The notes: a model not told the origin generated them from the letters alone. 64,000 bases of DNA from Fomes fomentarius (GCA_022606135.1 JABYQN010000001.1:124001-188000); one strand, 5' to 3'. Counted from the first letter of the stretch, positions 45,415 to 57,406 are shown. A program made the numbers and translations.

Positions 45415-46317
45415 ATGATACTCGACTTTGAAGAACCTATAATGCATCTTCACTCCTCGCCCATAAAGTGCCACCGTGCCTCTCCATATCGCTCGGGTGC
45501 GCCACCAAGGAGTCCAGGCCCTCCACCAGACGAGCCACTCCCCCTGCCACCCCCTCTCGCCCTAAACGAGTCTGAAGAGTCCACAATCGAACCTTGTTGG
45601 GCCATGGACGCGGTCCGTTTCTCCACCCTCCAAGGCGCGTTGACGCTCAACACCGCCGACCTAAAACTACTCAAGGAAGTACCACGCCCGGACATTGAAG
45701 ACGACGCGAATGTTGACCGACGAATGACCCGGACGCGGTCGATGATCATGGCCGGACAAAGGATTGATTTTGGCTTCGGCACCGGGCAGAGGACGCTGCG
45801 GCATCGCGGGATGCCGATGTACGCCCTCGCGAACGCGTCGGAGCAGGAGCTGGTTCGAAGTATGTGTGCGGCAGCCATCCGGGTCATGGCGCCGTTCCCG
45901 CTGCGGCAGATACGGGTTCGGTTCTTCGTGAGTCTTGCCAGCCCGCTGTCTGCGGCGCGACTAATGGTTCTCGGGGGCACAGTGGCCGCTGCCTTACGGT
46001 TCTGATCCTTCGCATGTCACGTACGAGGAGTGGGTGAGCATCGATTCAGCCAAGCATACGAGAGTCAAGGTTGCGATGGCCGTCGCTCGGGTATTTAACA
46101 ACTTCGTAGAGGTACGTCGCCCTTTATCTAATCAACCCAGTTGCTGTACTCACCTCGCGCTCAGAAGCATCGAATGTACCTATCCTCCCTCCCCGACTAT
46201 CCCTGGTTACTCCGACCTGACGCGTTCTACAAGGTGTGGCTACTTGGCATAGAACGCGTGGAGAACAACGTCTTCGTGGCCGATCTGAAGTACATCAAGA
46301 ATTATCCTAATGAATGA
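45415..46317 (+). CDS. Hypothetical protein, 264 residues
   Basis: I do not recognise the family. Three exons join cleanly: 45415-45927, 45983-46111 and 46165-46317, all phase 0. The N-terminus is Pro-rich (PPRSPGPPPDEPLPLPPPLA); the middle has QRIDFGFGTGQRTLRHRGMP; the spliced C-terminal half reads WPLPYGSDPSHVTYEEWV, AMAVARVFNNFVE, KHRMYLSSLPDYPWLLRP, DAFYKVWLLGIERVENNVFV. The well-formed introns and the aromatic-rich C-terminus argue for a real gene. No membrane segment or signal peptide. The ATG at 45,415 is the first in the open frame; 45,442 is an alternative. Confidence 0.68.
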
Positions 46318-47165
46318 CGAACGTCAGAATCATGATCGAGGCTGGTTGGTTTTGATAGTGTATCATCGTACTGTATACCTCTCTAGTTCCTGAGCATGCT
46401 ATGTAACTTAATTCTGGTTTGGCCGTCAGATCTTGTTGTACATCGTCTAGTTGCGATCCTTTGTCGCCCTGCCTAACGCCCAATCCGAGCGGCACGCGAT
46501 CCTATTCGCTCTTCGAGAATCTGAAGGGTGTGCCGCGTGCACGCCCCACGCTTGCCGATGTTTCTACTCTTGGAACAAAGTCGGGAGCCCGCGACATAGC
46601 CTCCGCTACCTTTCACCATCGCGCGTGACCTCGACTTGCAACGCACGTTGCTGGCTGAGTACCAATGGCATACTTTGGCACTCCGTCATGTCTCGTTTAT
46701 TTAGGTTCGACCCCCTGCTCTGTATATGAACAACCTTCTCTCGTCCTCCAGGATTGACAGTGCAAGGCGGTTGGAGTCCGTGATGTATGTTCAGTTCTGC
46801 TGCAATTCTCATTGCTTATACTATCTATGCCCTAGTACTTCGTGGCAACCCCGAGAGACTCGGAGGCGGATGGCATGCAGTTGTTAGACGACTTCTCAAA
46901 TTCAAAGTCGTGCGTCACTGCCAGGCACTGTGACACGCTCCATCCTATTTTTATTCTCAGCTGTATCACAAGGCCCACGCTTATAAGTTCTCGCAAGCTG
47001 TAGGAGCGCAGCGTGGGATGCTGTGTCCGTCTATTCCGGCGCTGGACCCGCGTATAACTAGGTCAAATGTTCGCTTGTGCGTTCCCTCGGCCTCTGTCTT
47101 AGTCCTAGCCTACGCTCGACCAAGCCCGTCAGCGATATACTACCGCTCATTGATCATTGCCTAAG
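46318..47165. other. Intergenic, no gene seen
   Basis: Between the hypothetical gene and methyltransferase M. A TATAAG-like word (CTTATAAGTT) is at about 46,979-46,988, roughly 180 bases ahead of the methyltransferase start. Confidence 0.4.
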
Positions 47166-48370
47166 ATGTCGGATGCAAGACCCACCGCGATTAGGAGGAC
47201 CGACCTTGTTAATGAGGCATCTGAGGACTCCCTGCAACTCGACAAGGAGCAACTTCAGTTCTTCCAAACTGCAACGGGTATTGAAGATGAAGCTCAGCTC
47301 AAAGCACATATCGTTGCTGTGCAACGAGACGCTTTCAAGGTCGGTCACGTTGTTTTTCTTTACTACTACTACCCGAAGTGCGTACAATGCGCTGATACGA
47401 AGTTCAGGTGCACCCATATCCGTGCATTGCGTATTTCAATTTCACACAGTACGTTGATAAGTGCTCCAAGTTGCACATAGCGGCAACCTCATGGTCATGA
47501 CTCATGACAATGGTGATAACTACTGGTCCTCCAGCCTCAGACTTTCCAATACACATGGGTACGAGAAGTTGCTGGACCTCGGCCGCTCGCGCGCGAATCC
47601 CGTCTTACTAGAGGTCGGAACCTGCCGTGAGTAGGGGGGTACACTCTGCGGACAATTCTGCATATGCGCTGAATATGGCTCCGCAGTTGGCGTGGATCTT
47701 CGGAAGGCCGTATTAGATGGGTACCCTAGGGACAGTATAATCGCGACCGACATTGTGCCTGGTGAGCCATTTCCGTCTCAACCGTGTGTGTACTTAGCAC
47801 CTGCGATTGGATTCGCGTCTGACTCTCTGAACAGAGTTTTGGGGCCTTAGTCACAAGCTCTTCAATACGACACAGGAGACCTTCCCCGTTCCCTTCATCT
47901 CTGGGAACATATTCGATCCTGCCTTCCTAGAACCCACCCCTCCATTCTACGTTCCGCCATCCTGTCCGAAGCCGTCGAAGCTATCTGACGTGAAGACGCT
48001 CACGGAGCTTCGCGGGCATGTCTCCGCGATCAGCATCTGCGCCGTCTTTCACGTCTTCAAGACAGAGGACGAGCAGCTCCAGCTCGCACGCGCCATCGCA
48101 AGCCTTCTCTCGCCTGAGCCTGGTTCGATGATCATCGGCCTTCATAGTGGTCTGCGCGATGCAGGGCTCCGGATGAGAGATGCCGCCGAAGTCCCTGTTT
48201 ATTGCCACTCGCCCGAAAGTTGGACGGAGTTGTGGGATGGACAGGTCTTTGGGAAGGGCACGGTCAAAGTTGATGCTCGGTTGCTGGAGAGGCCGCGACG
48301 GCACGTCCAAGGCGGGGTGATTTCTCACTCTTCCAGGACGATACTGGAGTGGACGGTCACCCGGCTGTAG
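47166..48370 (+). CDS. SAM-dependent methyltransferase M
   Basis: Paralogue of methyltransferase L, in the opposite orientation 12 kb away. The start at 47,166 gives MSDARPTAIRRTDLVNEASE, then LDKEQLQFFQTATGIEDEA. Exons join through HPYPCIAYFNFT, LRLSNTHGYEKLLDLGRSRA, PVLLEVGTC, GVDLRKAVLDGYPRDSIIAT, EFWGLSHKLFNTTQETFPVP, FISGNIFDPAFLEPTPPFY, and the last exon with ISICAVFHVFKTEDEQLQLA, ending TILEWTVTRL and TAG at 48,370. The SAM-binding motif region (LLEVGTC...GVDLRK) matches that of L. The substrate is unknown. No defect was found. Confidence 0.8.
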
Positions 48371-48689
48371 TAGCAGCTGGAAGCTGGAAGTGTAGGGCCC
48401 GCTAGGACTTTGCTGCACATGGTATGTCACCTCTCTGTGGGTGCATGTTTGGTGCTGACTTCCTATCAAGTAAGGATGTACAATAATGCACTTCCGTCGT
48501 CATAAATTGTGAGTGATTCGAATTGCCTTGCCACTACGAAGGATACCGCGAACGACTTGCCATATGGTCACAGCCTACTCTGGGCTAGTACTCTCAGTGT
48601 TGCTCGTAAGTCTTGAGAGGGAAATTTACCTTGAGGTGTTTCGCAAAGGTCGACACCCGCTGAAGCTGAAGAGAGGACGTGATAGTGAT
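48371..48689. other. Intergenic, no gene seen
   Basis: Short stretch between methyltransferase M and the oxygenase relic. Confidence 0.4.
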
Positions 48690-49075
48690 TCATTTCATCT
48701 TTCAAGCATATGTACTCAGCACTCCGAGTCTGTCGAGCGACTTGACTACCCTACACCTTTAGCTTCTGCGACACTGCGTTCCTGTCCTCCACCAGGCCTA
48801 TGATGACGACAAGGCATGCCTGTAGGTATAAGTGTGAGAGCACGGCCTGGTTCCCATAAGTAACGAAACCAGATCGGATGGTGTCCAGCTTCTTCATCTC
48901 CCTCACCCAACAATCGTTTTCGCCCATCTCAGCAGCATCCGGACCGTCAGCCTCGACGTCGTTCGCCTTCGATCAGCCTGGACACTACTTCTTCCACTTC
49001 GGCATCACCGACCGCAGTGTTATTCAGAAGGATCTTGGGTCTTCGTCTTCATCATCTTCTGTATTGCGTATCTGA
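48690..49075 (-). pseudogene. 2OG oxygenase relic (3' end of a copy-4-like gene)
   Basis: Nucleotide-level similarity to the 3' end of oxygenase copy 4 on the same strand: GAGAGCACGGCCTGGTTCCC is shared exactly (48,835-48,854 and 57,999-58,018), with CACAAGGCATGCCT-type and GCCCATCTCAGC words in the same order. Similarity continues into the 3' flank (AGCATATGTACTC at 48,706-48,718 and 57,681-57,693). The coding frame is interrupted and everything upstream of about 49,075, including the iron-binding exon, is gone. This relic lacks the retroposon found at the matching place in copy 4. Confidence 0.87.
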
Positions 49076-49996
49076 ACTGTATTGGGGTATGTTGTTGTAC
49101 AGTATGTATGAGGTGTTAGTATGTGATAGTTCTTCGTCCGAGTCAGACTGTATATATTATCCCTACCATCACTAACTGATCCCAGGTGGTACGGGCAGTG
49201 TCCTCATGGTGAGGGGGTTGACGAAGTTCTTGAACAAGGGTGGGCCTGGCGCGCTGCGCGCTAACATTGCTACATTCGGCTCATCAATTCGCCACGTGCA
49301 CCAGTCAGTCGACAGTGTTGAGATTGTTCACACTTCTACTCTGAGTCTCTCCGTGACGTTGGCAGTCGACATACAGAAGGTGGATTTCACATTGGTGAGT
49401 GCACTTCAAAGGCCCTCATGACCGCTCTCTTCGTCTGTCACTACTCAGAGCCACGTGTGAGAAGAATTCCCGCGCACGGTACGTACAGGCTCAGGCTGCG
49501 TACGCCGCAGCAATTCAGTTTTGCACTCTGCCGTACCGGCTGGGACTGCCATCGTTCTGGATCATTTCTTTTTCGCAGCGCGCATACCCCCTCGAGGCCG
49601 AGCTGAGCATAGCCACGATGAAAATATGTCATTGTACGTATCGTCGCCATGCTCAGCCCAGGTCATATGCCAGCCGGATACCCACTGCGTAGGATCATTT
49701 AATGCGCCCGTAACGGCGCTCGACTGGCCATGTACCTATCCATGATAAGAAAAGATCGACGATCATATTTTTGGCATGGTTAGTAACGGAGACTATATCA
49801 CTGTAGCTTACGTACCTACATAGGCCTAGGTCTCGCACAGGTCTCACATATCCATCACCGCTTATACACCGCCTCCGAGTGGAGGCTGTATATGACATTC
49901 ATTCTGTCGCTCCAATCGCCAGTACATAGTTCGAACGCACTCCTTCACGGGGGAAGTTGACGTTGACGTTGAGAACCCAACGAGAGAACAGACACC
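49076..49996. other. Intergenic, no gene seen
   Basis: About 920 bases before the first P450. No further oxygenase pieces and no family-like frames were recognised. Confidence 0.4.
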
Positions 49997-52263
49997 ATGA
50001 ACCTTCTCTCCGGAGTCGCACTCGCCATCACCCTCCTGGTCTTCTGGCAGATATCTCGCAACTATTGGGTCAAATCTCCACTCGATAACCTCCCAGGTCC
50101 CGCACCGGTGTCATTCTTCCTAGGTCCGTCGTCTGATCGAATCATCGAGCACCGTCTTACCAGGATGATCAAAAGGCAACGTCCCCGAGATTGCCTCTTC
50201 CCAAGCGTGGAAGAAATGGGCGTCTTATGCGGAAACATATGGTCCCGCCTCCATGATCAATGGATTTTTGCGGGTGAGCTGCTTTTATACGTTACTTGAC
50301 TCGTTCGCAGCTGATCTCCGTACTTCGCTCAGATGCGTCTGCTCTTGATCCACGATCCGAGGGCGCTGCACTCCGTCCTGGTCAAGGATCAGGACCTCTA
50401 CCCCAAGCGCCTCACACCGTCACAGTAAGTCTCTATGGTCTCTTTCAGTGTGAGATATTGATTGGCCTCCAAGCGTCTTGAAGGTGCTTCAAGGTCCCGG
50501 CATCTTCTCCGTCATCGATAAATCCGAACACCGTAGGCAGCGTAAGCTCCTGAATCCGGTCTTCTCGACAGCTCACTTGCGTGACATGACCGATATCTTC
50601 TACTCTGTCGTGCACAAGGTTAGCATCGCGGTCAGAACCGAGGTGACCTGTTTGCGTGTCTCACATCGTGGCAGATGCAGGCAGCAATCGAAAGTCGGCT
50701 TCCGGAAGATGGAACAATCGACATGTCTAGTTGGAATAGCCGAACCACGCTCGAGATACTGGGACAAGCCGGACTGGGGTACTCTTTCGACAATGCTGCT
50801 GATGACTCCTTGGATGCTTTCGGAGAGTCACTAAAGCTGTTCTTGTGAGTCATCTCTCGTCACACCCTCCGCGTCGTTGCGAACTCCAGATTGTTACAGA
50901 ACCAGGGTGGAGGAAGTGGGCCTTATGACCCTCCTTATAGAGAAGGCCTCGATCTTCTTTTCCGACGCAACCTTGCGATGGATTCTAACTTTCATCCCCA
51001 TGCGACGCATTCGAACGGTCTTACACCTCTCCGACGCCATCTTTCAACGCTCGCAGGAGATCATCGCCGACAGAAAACGGACACTACGCGAGGACGGCAG
51101 CATACTGGCGGACCACGTTGGACAGGGGAAGGATATCATGAGCATCTGTTGTAAGTACCAGCGTTGTGTTCTTTAAGTTCATATCCTTGTTAACCCCTAG
51201 AGACAGTGAAAGCAAACATGGCCGTTGCGGAGAACGAGAGGATGTCTGACGAAGAGATCGTGTCGCAAATGGCGTAAATACCTCCATGACTCCGGTCGAA
51301 CACTGCTAACCTCTCTTTCATGGTATGATAGTACGTTCATGATCGCAGGCATGGATACCACGTCCAATGCCCTGTCGCGAATCCTCCACCTCCTTGCAGG
51401 CAACATGACGGTACAAGAGAAACTTCGTGCAGAGCTCCTCGAGGCGACTCAGAATGGTTCGATTGATGTCGCTTACGACGACCTCATGAAGCTCCCATAC
51501 CTCGATGCCGTCATCCGCGAGACCTTGCGTGCATACTCGCCGGCACCTTTGACTTCGCGCACGTTCGTCTTCATATGATTTCTTACATACGTTGAGGATC
51601 GCTCACCATATTTTAATAGTGCGGCAAAGGACCATATCATCCCGCTTTCGTCTCCAGTACGAGGACGAGATGGCTCCTTGCTCAGTGAGATCATCGTTCC
51701 GAAGGGAACCTTGGTTATCCTGCACATTCAGGCGAGCAACACGAACAAGGATCTATGGGGCGACGACGCACTCGCGTGGAAGCCTGAGCGCTGGCTCTCC
51801 CCTCTCCCAGCAGAAGTGGAGCGATCAGGGCTACCGAATCTCTATTCCAACCTGTGAGTAACTCAAGACCGTTCGCCGCGGTCGCGCGAGCCTGACCATA
51901 CCTTACGTTCAGATTGACATTCGCCGCTGGTTCTCGTTCCTGCATGTGAGTATCTCAGACTCGCTATGGATTAAGCATGCCGAGCCTTCTGACTTTGCGC
52001 TGTAGTGGGCTCAAGTTCGCTGAGCTGGAGATGAGTACGTCACCCCCGCTTCCTCCGCCTTCAGCTGCAGAATGGATGCGTCGCTGACAACTTGGCCCCA
52101 CACTGCTCGCACTCAGAGGTCTACTTGTGTGTCCTCCTCACACGCTTCTCTCTGCACTTGGCGGACCAACAGGTCGTCTGGAACTCGGCTGCCCTCATGT
52201 ATCCCACGATGGAGAAAGAGGGCGCCAAGCCGGAGATGCTACTCAAGGTGAAGAGATTGTGAT
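49997..52263 (+). CDS. Cytochrome P450 monooxygenase V1
   Basis: Microsomal-type P450. N-terminal membrane anchor LLSGVALAITLLVFW, hinge LDNLPGPAPVSFFLG. Exon 1 (49,997-50,123) joins to 50,176, giving LGNVPEIASSQAWKKWASYA. Later phrases: EHRRQRKLLNPVFS (C-helix W/R-x-x-x-R region), I-helix FMIAGMDTTSNALSRILHLL, K-helix ETLR (E-x-x-R), PERW, and the haem-binding loop TFAAGSRSCIG split by an intron before GLKFAELEM; the cysteine ligand is present. It ends PEMLLKVKRL with TGA at 52,261-52,263. About a dozen introns, all resolvable with GT-AG signals and matching phases. It is a tandem paralogue of V2. The substrate is unknown. Confidence 0.87.
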
Positions 52264-52690
52264 GTACTACTGTACATCGAGGTGCTGGTCTGCTACCGAA
52301 GCGTGAATTCCACAATCGTGTTTTGTGCAAGTAGAGCGCCCGTGCCAGTGCGCTCGGCGCCGAGCAGGTTTCGATCATGTCAGATTCTACTACTAACTCG
52401 GACCAGCAGATCCGTAACTTGGCCGTGTGCGCTCCGTGATACCCTACTTGGGCGATGTATCGCACGAGAAGTTGCTACGTCAATTGTTGACATAGAATCA
52501 CTGACTAGTGTGCCACGATAACCAGGGTTCGCCATCACTGCATTCTCCTCATTCCAATGCTTCAAGTCACGACTATTCGTATACGACAGTAAGGAGACTG
52601 TGCTGTTCGTGGGAATCTTTCTATACTTACCTACATAGGTACCGGCGGCATGTCACATAGTGACGCGCCGCAGCCTCTCGGATTCCGTTA
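52264..52690. other. Intergenic between tandem P450 genes
   Basis: About 430 bases; holds the 3' end of V1 and the upstream region of V2. No gene is seen. Confidence 0.45.
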
Positions 52691-52698
52691 AGTATAAG
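52691..52698 (+). promoter_or_regulatory. TATA box of P450 V2
   Basis: GTATAAGAG lies about 50 bases upstream of the V2 start codon (52,744). Confidence 0.55.
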
Positions 52699-52743
52699 AG
52701 ACCCTCGCGCGAACCTTCGCCGTCGCTAGCCCAACATACAACC

Positions 52744-55121
52744 ATGGGTGGCATTGCTCTTCCGCTCGTTGCGCTGGCCGCTCTCTACGCATTGTGGCGA
52801 ATCTTCCACAGGTATCTGATGACATATGATCTTGACAACCTACCTGGTCCTACCCCCTCCTCGTTCTTGTTTGGTATGTTTTCCTGGTTTGCCTGTCTCC
52901 CGTCATGAGACGTGGATCGATTTATTTTGATCTTGTGTCACAGGAAATACGAGCGAGTTCGGCCATCGCCAGAGCTGGAAGCGTGCTGCCGCTATCGCAG
53001 ACACATATGGGCCCGTCTCAGTCCTTCGAAGTGTCTTGGGCGTGAGCACCATCAGTGCTTCGACGGCTGGATGGACTGATAATCAGAGTTCCAGCGGCGT
53101 CTTATACTCATTCATGATCCCAAGGCGCTACACACCATGTTAGTCAAGGATCAAGAATTTCTGCAGAAAGGTCTCGCGCCGTCAAAGTATGTCTCTCTCC
53201 CGCGTTGAACGACGTGCGACTCTCTTCATAAGCTGATATACCGTGCTCACACACAGCGGTTTGACCTTGCTTCTCGGCCCTGGAGTTCTTTCTACTCGCA
53301 GCACTCAGCATCGCCGACAGCGCAAGCTGTTGAACCCCGTCTTCTCCGCGAGCCATCTCCGCGACATGACACACATATTCTATGGTATCGCTCACAAGGT
53401 ACAACAATACACCTCCATAAACGGTGCACGTTGAGACATCAGTACAATATAGCTCCAAGCAGCCATCAAAAGCCGCCTTCCCAGCGACGGCAGCGCGGAA
53501 GTACTAGATATGAACGGCTGGAACGGGCGTACAACCCTAGAGATGCTCGGGCAGGCCGGCCTGGGGTACTCCTTCGACAACTTCGAGGAAGACTCGTCCG
53601 ATGCCTACGGCGAGTCCCTGAAGTTGTTCTTGTCAGTAGTACCTTTCTCTTCTTCCTCCCATGCATCCCTGAACGACTTCTGCGCAGCCCTGTTATGAAC
53701 CGGGTCCGATTGCTTGGGTTCTGGATGAACAACTTGTCCCACGTCTTCTCCGACCGGATGATCAGACGCATCTTCCGCCTGGTCCCGCACGAGTCGCTTC
53801 ACCGCCTGCTGGACATATCGGACACGATGTTCCGGCGCTCGCGGGAAATCATTGATGAACGAAAGGCCGCGTTGCAGAAGGGAGATGCCGCGCTCATGGC
53901 GCAGGTTGGAGAAGGGAAGGACATCATGAGTATCTGTCGTGAGTGCGACCAGCCATACCCTCAGGTTTCGAGTTCGCTTACCATGGTTGTCTGAGTAGTC
54001 AAGGCGAACATGGCCGCCACACCAAAGGAACAGATGACGGATGAGGAAATCCTCGCACAGACCTCGTGCGTACATTTTCTCTTGCATCTTGTGACATAAG
54101 CTTATTCCGAGTCTATCGAGCAGAACCTTCATTCTCGCCGGCATGGACACGACGTCGAACGCGCTCTCGCGTATCCTCCATCTCCTCTCGCAGCACCCAG
54201 ACGCCCAGCAGAAGTTGCGTGCAGAACTGGTCGAGGCCACCAACGGAGGCACAACAGACCTCGGCTACGACGACCTGATGAAGCTCCCCTATCTCGACGC
54301 GGTGTGCAGAGAGACACTGCGCCTCTTCGCGCCTGTCTTGCTAACCGGCCGCGCGTACGTCCCCGCACTCTCCGCCTTCCTCCGCCTGTCTCAGCCCGTC
54401 ACGTCGCTGAGAACGCACACAGGGCCACCAAGGAGCTCGTTCTCCCGTTCTCCGAGCCCGTGCGCGGACGCGACGGGAGGCTGATGAGCGAAGTAGTCGT
54501 CCCCAGAGACACCATGGTGCTCGCGCACTTCCAAGCGAGCAACAGCAGCAAGGCGCTCTGGGGCGACGATGCACGCGAATGGAAGCCAGAACGCTGGCTC
54601 GCACCGCTCCCAGGGCCGCTCGAAGACGCGCGTCTGCCTGGTGTTTACGCAAATCTGTCAGTATCAGAACCGTGACCGCACATTAACATGTCTGGTCTCT
54701 ACGCCGACGGGGGGGACATACGCTGACTCGGCCTTTGTGCACTACTAGGATGACGTTCTCGGGTGGCGTGAGGTCTTGCATGTGAGTTCGGACGACGGTT
54801 GCTCGTCTCCCATCCATCCATAGCTTGCACCATACCCAAACCTTCACTCTCACAGCGGCTTCAAGTTCTCCCAGCTAGAGATGAGTGAGTGGTTTTTCCG
54901 AGGAGTCCTGTTTCGCTCTTCGCTCTTCGCAGTTTCAAGTTTGATTGCTGATTGGGGGGGGGGGGGGGTATCCAGAGGTCGTCCTCGCCATCATGCTTAC
55001 CAACTTCTCGTTCGAGTTGACGGATCAGCCGATCGCGTGGAACTCCTCGGCCGTGATCTATCCGACTATGGGTGAGAAGAGCACGAAGCCGGAGATGCTG
55101 TTGAAGGTCAGGGCTCTCTGA
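52744..55121 (+). CDS. Cytochrome P450 monooxygenase V2
   Basis: Tandem paralogue of V1 with the same exon order. Anchor GIALPLVALAALYALWRIF, hinge LDNLPGPTPSSFLF, then GNTSEFGHRQSWKRAAAIAD, IHDPKALHTMLVKDQEF, QHRRQRKLLNPVFSASHLRD, I-helix FILAGMDTTSNALSRILHLL, K-helix ETLR, REWKPERW, haem loop TFSGGVRSCIG with the Cys ligand (exon join before GFKFSQLEM) and tail PEMLLKVRAL with TGA at 55,119-55,121. The last intron contains a G15 run (54,954-54,968). It is an ER-bound monooxygenase by family; the substrate is unknown. The ATG at 52,744 is chosen because it starts the membrane anchor. Confidence 0.88.
54954..54968 (+). repeat. G15 homopolymer in the last P450 V2 intron
   Basis: Fifteen consecutive G bases just before the acceptor TATCCAG. 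It takes the place of a polypyrimidine tract and is a likely spot for length variation or sequencing error. Confidence 0.9.
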
Positions 55122-55757
55122 TAGAGCCGACTGGATGAGAAGCGCTGTCATCTTACTGAGTCGCTGTGATCTCTAATTGTATGGATCCATTGACTCTGTA
55201 CTACCCTGCTCTTGATAGTGCAGACCTCGTGATCGCAATGAGTGAAGGATGAGTGAACTCGAGTCAATGAACGGGCGCAGTTCAATGCCATGCTGATATT
55301 ATCCGCATCCGCCTACGATGTGCAGTAACCCCCTGTCTGGGATTTCGTCAAGTGGCATTGAAGGAACTATGAACGCAGATCAACCCTCTGGCGTCGATTC
55401 GCGAAGAAGATGTCAAACCAGGCTAGTCGTGGCAGTCGTCGATCGAAATTTGCACGTGTTAGCGACCAGCGCTCTGTTCTCATAATGCTTGTTATGGATG
55501 TGTTCGCCCTGCGGCTTTGAGTCGGACGCGACATCATCTGGCACCCAATAAGCCCGCGCCCGAGAGAGCACAACAGCGTCGCGACCTCTTACATCGGCCC
55601 GGGCTACACACCGTCGGGCAACAAGGGAATAAGTGTCTGGGCCCAATGGTTGAAGTTGAATCAGCTGACTGTGTATTGATAAAAAGTAAATCGTATCATT
55701 ACAATACTATCAATACTCTACTCGCCGTCCAAGTCACTACCTTCCCCGTCCGATTCA
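55122..55757. other. Intergenic; right part belongs to the segmental duplication
   Basis: From about 55,460 the sequence is similar to the first 356 bases of the window (3' flank of oxygenase copies 1 and 3). No gene is seen. Confidence 0.5.
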
Positions 55758-57309
55758 CTATCTTCGCCGCTTTCCAACACCTTTCCGGGAGCGACCGTCA
55801 AGAGGATCCTTGTCCACCTCCTCTCGGTTTCCGACTGGTCCTACATGGCATATCAAGCACAACTGATAGTACAGAAGGCCGATACCATCGGATTCGTTTC
55901 CGTAGTGGATCACTCCCGCGGACTTGAACGTGTTAGCATGCGAGAGCGGGGACACCATGTGCACCGTGATAGGCTCCGGATCAAGGTCCATGGCGTTCTC
56001 ATCGTCCGAACGAATGTACTTGCGTTCTTCCTCTGACAGCTCGCGTCCGAGGGACTCGTAGAATATGACAGCGCCGCCGTGGTCCCGGCGCAGAAGCTCG
56101 TAAAAGTCTCCGACCCCGTTGGATTTCATCATGAAGGGATGGTCGAACAGCATGGGGACCACTTCGTCGTCGTCGTCCCCTTCGGCCTCGTAGAGGATGC
56201 GCAGGAGAGGCTGCAGTCCGCGACGCTGGAGCGCCTCGAACAACGCAGCGTCGCTCCCCTTCAGCCATCTGCGCAGATGGACGAGCGGATTGGGATCGGA
56301 TGTGGTCCACGACTTCGGTAACGGGTACTGGTGGCGCAGATCGAACCCGATGGTTCCACCGTCGGGCAGGACGTCAGGATCAGAGAGGACGGCATCAACG
56401 GCAGGAGATAGCGCTGAAGAAACTAGGCTTGCAGGCTGGATGATACGCAGCCCAGCAGGTAGTACGTCGCGGTGCATGCGGACCTCGGGGTCGGAGTCCG
56501 CGAAGTACAGGTTGTAGGTGACAGTGAGTCGGTGTCCCGACAAGACTGGGGTGACCTCGTGTTCGACGTCGCTGAAAAACGCGACGAACGCGATGTTTGC
56601 GGCTGCAGCGGGGTCGGACAAGATCTCGGCGGAGTCGAAAGTCCACTCGCGTGGCTCCTGGCGCAGAAGCAACGCACCGCCTTGGTGAGGCGTGGGGAAC
56701 ACGATCACGAGAGAACCGAACATGTTCTCCGCACGGGGAGTGTCCTTGTGGGCCTTGAAGAACGCGCCTTGGCCTAATTGTATCCGTCAGCATCCGGGAT
56801 GTCCGACTGCCACCGTGCAGACAGGCAGCCGCCGGCGCAGTTACTAACGTGCGCACCATAGACGTTGAGCTTGTAGAGCTCTGCCTTGACGTGTTTCGTC
56901 TCTTCCTCTCCAGGGAACAGGCAGGTGCGCACTACATCTATCAGTCCCGCGCGCTCCACATCAAACGCGAGCATGAATTGCTCGACATCCATCTTGCCCG
57001 CCTTCCGGTACGTTTCATCAAGAACGTCTTCGTCGTTGCGTCCAAATGTCGCGGGCTGGCACTGCGCTGCGAGATGATCCATTTGGTCACTAGAGGCGTT
57101 TGATAAATCGACCTTCCTAAGAGAGTTATCAGCTGCTAACTTGAGACTGGGATGATGAAACGTGTGCTATAATACCCTATCTCAGTCTTCTCGCTTCCAT
57201 AGTAGAGAATGAAGTCCCTTGGCTGCAGAGCTAGAGTGCCGCTACAGTATGGCAGTGTCTCGGTGAGGGCCGATCGCAATTGCTGAACGGAGGCGATCTC
57301 ATCGGACAT
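55758..57309 (-). CDS. 2OG-Fe(II) oxygenase family protein, copy 3 (frameshifted tail)
   Basis: 469 residues from exons 57,309-57,176, 57,116-56,857 and 56,773-55,758, the same exon lengths 134 and 260 as copy 1. The iron triad is complete: H-K-D in FFKAHKDTPRAENM and the distal His in VEHEVTPV; the 2-oxoglutar­ate Arg is in SGHRLTVTYN. The first intron contains in-frame stops, which proves that the homologous stretch in copy 1 is intronic. The C-terminus differs from copy 1: a small indel shifts the frame so the protein ends GVGKRRR, a basic tail, whereas the shifted frame would still read ESGEDSESDGEGSDLDGE, the acidic tail kept in copies 1 and 2. A TATA box (TATATAAAG on the minus strand) is at about 57,398-57,406. 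Confidence 0.86.
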
Positions 57310-57397
57310 TAGTAGATCGATAGGGTGTTGGAGAGGAAAGAACGAGGTGTAGGGGAGGGCGAGTTCGGGGCCACGGTCACCTTGGTGCTCAAAGCCC

Positions 57398-57406
57398 CTT
57401 TATATA
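57398..57406 (-). promoter_or_regulatory. TATA box of oxygenase copy 3
   Basis: The minus strand reads TATATAAAG about 90 bases upstream of the ATG at 57,309, in the same context as in copy 1. Confidence 0.6.

Noticed and set aside
7870..55121. A secondary-metabolite biosynthetic gene cluster
   Set aside because: Oxygenases, reductases, P450s and methyltransferases are present, but there is no polyketide synthase, peptide synthetase, terpene synthase or other backbone gene, and the genes are spread among unrelated ones.
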